From: Acidimicrobiaceae bacterium
GTDB taxonomy: Bacteria; Actinomycetota; Acidimicrobiia; Acidimicrobiales; Acidimicrobiaceae
NCBI GenBank assembly: GCA_013044365.1
Contig: JABEUP010000089.1
Span: 1-18,422 of the forward strand
Length of the DNA stretch: 18,422 bases
Reading direction: 5' to 3'
A program made the translations under genes and the position numbers. A model generated the notes under the pieces. It saw nothing but the letters and a program-made list of their open reading frames with translations. It made no database searches and was not told the origin of the DNA. Shown here piece after piece: positions 15,669-18,422 of the stretch (its first letter is position 1; each line of letters begins with the position of its first letter).

Positions 15669-15812
15669 AATTATTTCGAGCAGCTACTGTGAGTGCAGAG
15701 AAGTGAACTAGTGCACAACATTTGCAAGTGGCTCTCGTTTGGAGGGTCGCCGACGGTAGTTGAAAAGGATACGGAAAGGTAATATTCCGCATCTAATTAT
15801 GAGAGGCATGAC

Positions 15813-16751
15813 ATGGCCAAAGAACGTTTGGAACGAGACGAAGAGGATCTAGTTCGTCTCTATCTCACCGATATAGGTCAATATCCGCTGCTAAACAAAG
15901 ACGATGAAGTTCGTCTCGCCCAGGACATAGAATGCGGATATAAGTCCTTCAGGGAACTAAACGCAAAGAACAAGGAAGTATCCCCCGCCCGCAGACGTGA
16001 ATTGAAACGGGCAGTGCGTGCCGGTGAATCGGCGCAGATGACATTTGTGCAGTCCAACCTCCGCCTCGTGGTATCCATCGCTAAGAAATACCAGGCGTCA
16101 GGCTTGCCTCTTTTGGATTTGATCCAGGAGGGGAATCTTGGGTTAATGCATGCCGTAGAGAAGTTTGACTGGCGAAAAGGATTTAAGTTTTCCACCTATG
16201 CAACATGGTGGATACGCCAGGCGATCACCAGAGGAATCGCCAACACAGGTAGAACCATAAGGCTCCCTGTTCATGCTGGCGACACTTTAGCCAGGGTGCA
16301 GAAGGCACAGGCCCGACTTGAACTCAAGTTGGGCAGACCTGCGACTCTGGACGAGCTGGGTAATGAAGTCGAAATGCCCGAAGACAAGCTTATCGAGGCG
16401 CTCCGCTTCAGGTCCGAGCCGCTTTCTCTCTCAGAACCCCTCAGAGAAGACGGTGACGCTGAATTGGGAGACGTCGTCGAGGATCGTTCCGCAGAATCGC
16501 CATTTGAAGTTGCCGCTACCTCGCTTCTTCCGGTGGAGATTGCTCGGCTTCTTGCTCCCCTTGATGAGAGGGAGCGGGAGATTTTGCGGTTGCGGTTTGG
16601 CCTCGACAGGGGAGAGCCGAGAACTCTCGAGGAAGTTGGAGAGCATTTTAATCTGACCCGGGAACGGATTCGCCAAATTGAGGCACGGGCCATGTCGAAG
16701 CTGCGGCACCCCTCATCCGACACTGGTGCCAGGGACCTTCTTACCGTCTAA
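15813..16751 (+). CDS. RNA polymerase sigma-70 family factor, group 1/2
   Basis: Sigma factors direct RNA polymerase to promoters. The 312 residues contain region 1.2 (DLVRLYLTDIGQYPLL, about 12-27), region 2 (NLRLVVSIAKKYQASGLPLLDLIQEGNLGL, then KFSTYATWWIRQAI), region 3 (LPVHAGDTLARV...) and region 4 with the -35-binding helix-turn-helix (TLEEVGEHFNLTRERIRQIEARAMSKLRHP). The long acidic N-terminal extension of primary sigma factors such as HrdB or SigA is absent, so this could be a short primary factor or a SigB/HrdD-like group 2 factor. The ATG at 15813 follows GAGAGG. A truncated transposase gene converges on it, 26 bases past its stop codon. Confidence 0.93.
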   Translation: MAKERLERDEEDLVRLYLTDIGQYPLLNKDDEVRLAQDIECGYKSFRELNAKNKEVSPARRRELKRAVRAGESAQMTFVQSNLRLVVSIAKKYQASGLPLLDLIQEGNLGLMHAVEKFDWRKGFKFSTYATWWIRQAITRGIANTGRTIRLPVHAGDTLARVQKAQARLELKLGRPATLDELGNEVEMPEDKLIEALRFRSEPLSLSEPLREDGDAELGDVVEDRSAESPFEVAATSLLPVEIARLLAPLDEREREILRLRFGLDRGEPRTLEEVGEHFNLTRERIRQIEARAMSKLRHPSSDTGARDLLTV

Positions 16752-16777
16752 ATAAGCTATCTCTTCTCAGAGTACAG

Positions 16778-17257
16778 TTATTGAGTTGGAACCTTTACCT
16801 GGTCTTCCACTTCCCGTATCGAACTCATCGCCGTCGACCATGAAACCTTCCATTTCTGGGGCAATTGGGCGACTGAAACTTTGTCAACCAATGCCTGTCG
16901 TGCCAGGTCGCGCTTGGCGCGGTTAGTGAGAGAGTGCCGCGAACTGACAAAGTTTGCAGTCTCAGTCCAGGTGACCTGAGCGCATTCTTTATTGGTGCAA
17001 TTCCACACTCTCTTTTTCCACAAAATTACTAACGGCCTGTTACCAATTGGCATATCGCGAATAGTTGAAGTTCTGCGATCTTTTGGTTCTGCAGTACTGC
17101 CGCATGACGGGCAGTAGACGGGCTTTCTCAGAGTTTCGACCTGGACGTATATTTCATTGCCAGCCAGGTGATAGTCGATTAGTCGTAGATCTCCCAGGCT
17201 TTCAATTGCTCGTTCAACCTCTAATCTCTCGGACATAGGCACTCCATTCGATTTCAT
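16778..17257 (-). pseudogene. ISL3-family transposase, N-terminal fragment
   Basis: The 159-residue frame matches the N-terminal part of ISL3-type transposases. It shows a zinc-finger pattern (YCPSCG, then NCTNKEC), the linker KDRRTSTIRDMPIGNRPLVILWKKRVW, and a helix-turn-helix-like SLTNRAKRDLARQALVDKV...WSTAMSSI. Intact members are about 400 residues, and the DDE catalytic domain is wholly missing. The frame stops 26 bases from the end of the convergent sigma gene, so the break lies near 16780-16800. The better start may be ATG 17236 (MSERLEVERAI), which has GGAG before it. No left inverted repeat is visible in 17258-17503. It could still be expressed as a DNA-binding fragment, but decay is simpler. 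Confidence 0.8.
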
Positions 17258-17503
17258 AAGCGAGGCTCAAACTCAGTTGTGTTCGTCCATGAGGTACATC
17301 CGACTGATTCTCAATTTAGCTCAACTATCCTACTTTGGTCTGTCGGCAAGCATGCTGAGATCCAATTCCAGTGAGTAAAAGTAAAGATAACGGTTTAAAT
17401 CTTGCCGTAGCCAACTTCACTCCTGGAAAATTTAGCCCAATAAAGGTTTTATCGTGCAATTGACAAAAAATCAAGGGAAAATCCATAGGAGTTGCTGAGA
17501 AAT

Positions 17504-17562
17504 TAGTGGTTACCTAAGGAAATTCCCTGGGACTGGCTCACCCCGCAAATATCCGGAGAGCC
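17504..17562 (+). repeat. ISL3 right end, copy 1
   Basis: The 59-base unit starts with TAGTGGTTACCTAAG, the last codons of the transposase, and ends in ACCCCGCAAATATCCGGAGAGCC. Its reverse complement begins GGCTCT, as ISL3 family ends do. Sequence upstream of 17503 no longer matches the transposase. Confidence 0.8.
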
Positions 17563-17682
17563 ATCAAAGTTGTAAAAAGAGTCGGATTCGGGTTTCGCAA
17601 CTTCAAGAACTACAGAATCAGAGCACTGCTTTATGCGGGCAAGCCCAACTGGAGAGTTCTCGATTCAATAGTGGTTACCTAA
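17563..17682 (+). pseudogene. ISL3 transposase C-terminus, remnant A
   Basis: The 39 codons starting directly after copy 1 read IKVVKRVGFGFRNFKNYRIR and then ALLYAGKPNWRVLDSIVVT before TAA. This is the characteristic end of one ISL3 transposase subfamily (NYRIRALLYAGKPNW). The rest of the gene is gone, and the stop codon lies in right-end copy 2. Confidence 0.85.
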
Positions 17683-17726
17683 GAAATTTCCCGGGACTGG
17701 CTCACCCCGTAAATACCCGAAGAGCC
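17669..17726 (+). repeat. ISL3 right end, copy 2
   Basis: The 58-base unit is very close to copy 1, with a one-base gap and a few substitutions, and ends in AAATACCCGAAGAGCC. It is joined upstream to remnant A in its natural order, so this is a genuine right end. Confidence 0.82.
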
Positions 17727-17727
17727 G

Positions 17728-17802
17728 AATTATCGGATACGAGCGCTACTCTATGCCGGCAAGCCCAACTGGAGAGTTCTCGACTCAATAGTGGTTACCT
17801 AA
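17728..17802 (+). pseudogene. ISL3 transposase C-terminus, remnant B
   Basis: The 24 codons NYRIRALLYAGKPNW...DSIVVT plus TAA are identical in protein to the end of remnant A. Ten codons differ between the two and every difference is synonymous, so A and B come from separately evolved copies rather than a fresh local duplication. Confidence 0.85.
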
Positions 17803-17846
17803 AGAGGCACCTGGGACTCGCTCACCCCGCTAAAAGCTGAAGAGCC
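17789..17846 (+). repeat. ISL3 right end, copy 3
   Basis: The 58-base unit is joined to remnant B and ends in CTGAAGAGCC. Its distal half (CCCCGCTAAAAGCTGAAGAGCC) differs more from copies 1 and 2 than they do from each other. Confidence 0.78.
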
Positions 17847-17857
17847 AAATTACCTTG

Positions 17858-17953
17858 TGGCGGAGGTGGACGGGAATCGAACCCGCCGGACAGGGTTTAC
17901 CCGTCCCAGCCGCTTTGAAGGCGGCGGAGCCCACCAGGTGCTCATACACCTCC
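17858..17953 (-). tRNA. selC: tRNA-Sec (anticodon UCA)
   Basis: The minus strand reads GGAGGTGTATGAGCACC... and ends in CCACCTCCGCCA, so CCA is encoded. The acceptor stem pairs GGAGGTG with CACCTCC. The anticodon arm GCCGC-CTTCAAA-GCGGC carries UCA, which reads UGA. A long variable arm (GGACGGG, loop, CCTGTCC) and a GTTCGATT T-loop region complete the selenocysteine tRNA form; the 96-base length is right for this class. It serves SelA and SelB encoded 14 kb to the left. IS right ends abut its 3' side. No convincing promoter was found; TAAGTT lies upstream at a plausible -10 distance. Confidence 0.96.
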
Positions 17954-18059
17954 GTTTGTGCTTCTAACTTAGCCAGAGTTTTAAAGTCTTAAGTCGCGTC
18001 TAATTAAAAAGTTCATCTATTGGCATATTGGCTGATTTATGCCACTACCCTTTTGGGTT

Positions 18060-18137
18060 ATGAAAAAACTTCTACTTTTGGTGATTATTGTGGCACTGGG
18101 TGCAGTTGCCGCTAAGAAAATCAAGGCTACTGTCTAA
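18060..18137 (+). CDS. small membrane protein, 25 residues
   Basis: ATG at 18060 opens MKKLLLLVIIVALGAVAAKK followed by IKATV and TAA. The layout is two lysines, a single hydrophobic helix of about 16 residues and a basic C-terminus, resembling the start of the actinobacterial DLW-39 family of very short proteins, whose longer tail is missing here. It would sit in the cytoplasmic membrane. There is only a weak ribosome site (GGGTT close to the ATG). It is divergent from tRNA-Sec. The residue pattern makes chance unlikely, but expression is unproven and no function is known. Confidence 0.5.
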   Translation: MKKLLLLVIIVALGAVAAKKIKATV

Positions 18138-18422
18138 CAATTTTACGGACCCGCGGGCTGGTATCAAAACGCCGACATGGTCAGACCATAGTCGATCAAT
18201 CGTGTCTTCGTTCGGCCAATCTATGAACCAGCCTCTGGATCGTGCTTGTCCGGGGGTGTTTTGTAGTTGTTTGCGCAATTCCTTTGCATTCCCTAGTAAG
18301 ACGGTAGGTATGTCGATTCAGCGCAAGTGTCTGGTTGAAAGAGATTAAGTTCTAGACGTGGATACCAAACGGGACCTCGTATCAATGGGCGGCTGATCGG
18401 GTTCTGCGCTGTTTTTTCAATG
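18138..18422. other. no recognisable feature at window end
   Basis: I find no convincing gene, RNA, terminator or repeat here. The two frames longer than 60 codons overlap the small membrane-protein gene in other frames and resemble no family. The window's last three bases are ATG, which might begin a gene outside it. Confidence 0.4.

Larger units (their letters stand above)
17504..17846 (+). mobile_element. nested right ends of ISL3-family insertion sequences
   Basis: This block consists of three successive IS right ends separated by transposase C-terminus remnants, all in plus orientation. It is followed 11 bases later by the tRNA-Sec gene. No complete element or matching left end lies in the window. 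The preceding 17258-17503 shows no gene and no clear inverted repeat. The layout suggests repeated insertions at the same site with deletions running from one right end into the neighbour. Confidence 0.75.

Noticed and set aside
17504..17846. Regular short repeats as a CRISPR array
   Set aside because: The repeats are 58-59 bases, only three, imperfect and joined to transposase-coding sequence; they are IS ends.
18072..18348. Frames of 68 and 86 codons at the right end
   Set aside because: They lie on opposite strands over the same bases, overlap the better small membrane-protein frame and show no domain-like composition.

Overview
The window looks like chromosomal DNA of an actinobacterium with only moderate GC (roughly half by eye), most likely a member of the Acidimicrobiia. 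Support for this comes from a GlnR-type orphan response regulator, the GSI-alpha/GSI-beta glutamine synthetase pair, a two-domain glutamine-dependent NAD synthetase, actinobacterial-style SelA and SelB proteins and a tRNA-Sec gene. The phylum call is fairly firm; the class is an inference.

Layout. Bases 1-549 hold the C-terminal part of an alpha/beta hydrolase. It overlaps tail to tail with selB, which follows selA in a leftward selA-selB operon. The selA start overlaps the start of a divergent Nudix hydrolase gene, whose 3' end overlaps a leftward Mrp/ApbC-type Fe-S carrier gene. Divergent from mrp is an A-type Fe-S carrier gene with an extended -10 promoter, a leader hairpin and an intrinsic terminator. 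Next comes a nitrogen block: a leftward pair (GSI-alpha glnA then a glnR-like regulator) and a divergent GSI-beta glnA that ends in a strong terminator. A PAS-GGDEF-EAL cyclic-di-GMP protein, nadE, an overlapping unknown 197-residue gene and a group 1/2 sigma-70 factor follow on the plus strand.

The right end (16.78-17.85 kb) is an insertion-sequence graveyard. It holds the N-terminal part of an ISL3-family transposase on the minus strand, then three successive right ends of ISL3-type elements on the plus strand, two of them still carrying the transposase C-terminus. Immediately beyond lies the selenocysteine tRNA gene (selC, minus strand) and then a tiny membrane-protein gene. The last 285 bases hold nothing I can name.

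Functional themes. selA, selB and selC provide three of the four bacterial selenocysteine components; selD and any selenoprotein gene lie outside the window. mrp and the A-type carrier both serve Fe-S delivery. The two glutamine synthetases and the GlnR-like protein form a nitrogen-assimilation unit, and the GSI-beta enzyme lacks the tyrosine that GlnE would adenylylate. I found no clear new defence or biosynthetic system. The oddest items are the nested ISL3 ends, the Tyr-to-Phe change in GlnA, and two uncharacterised small or orphan genes.
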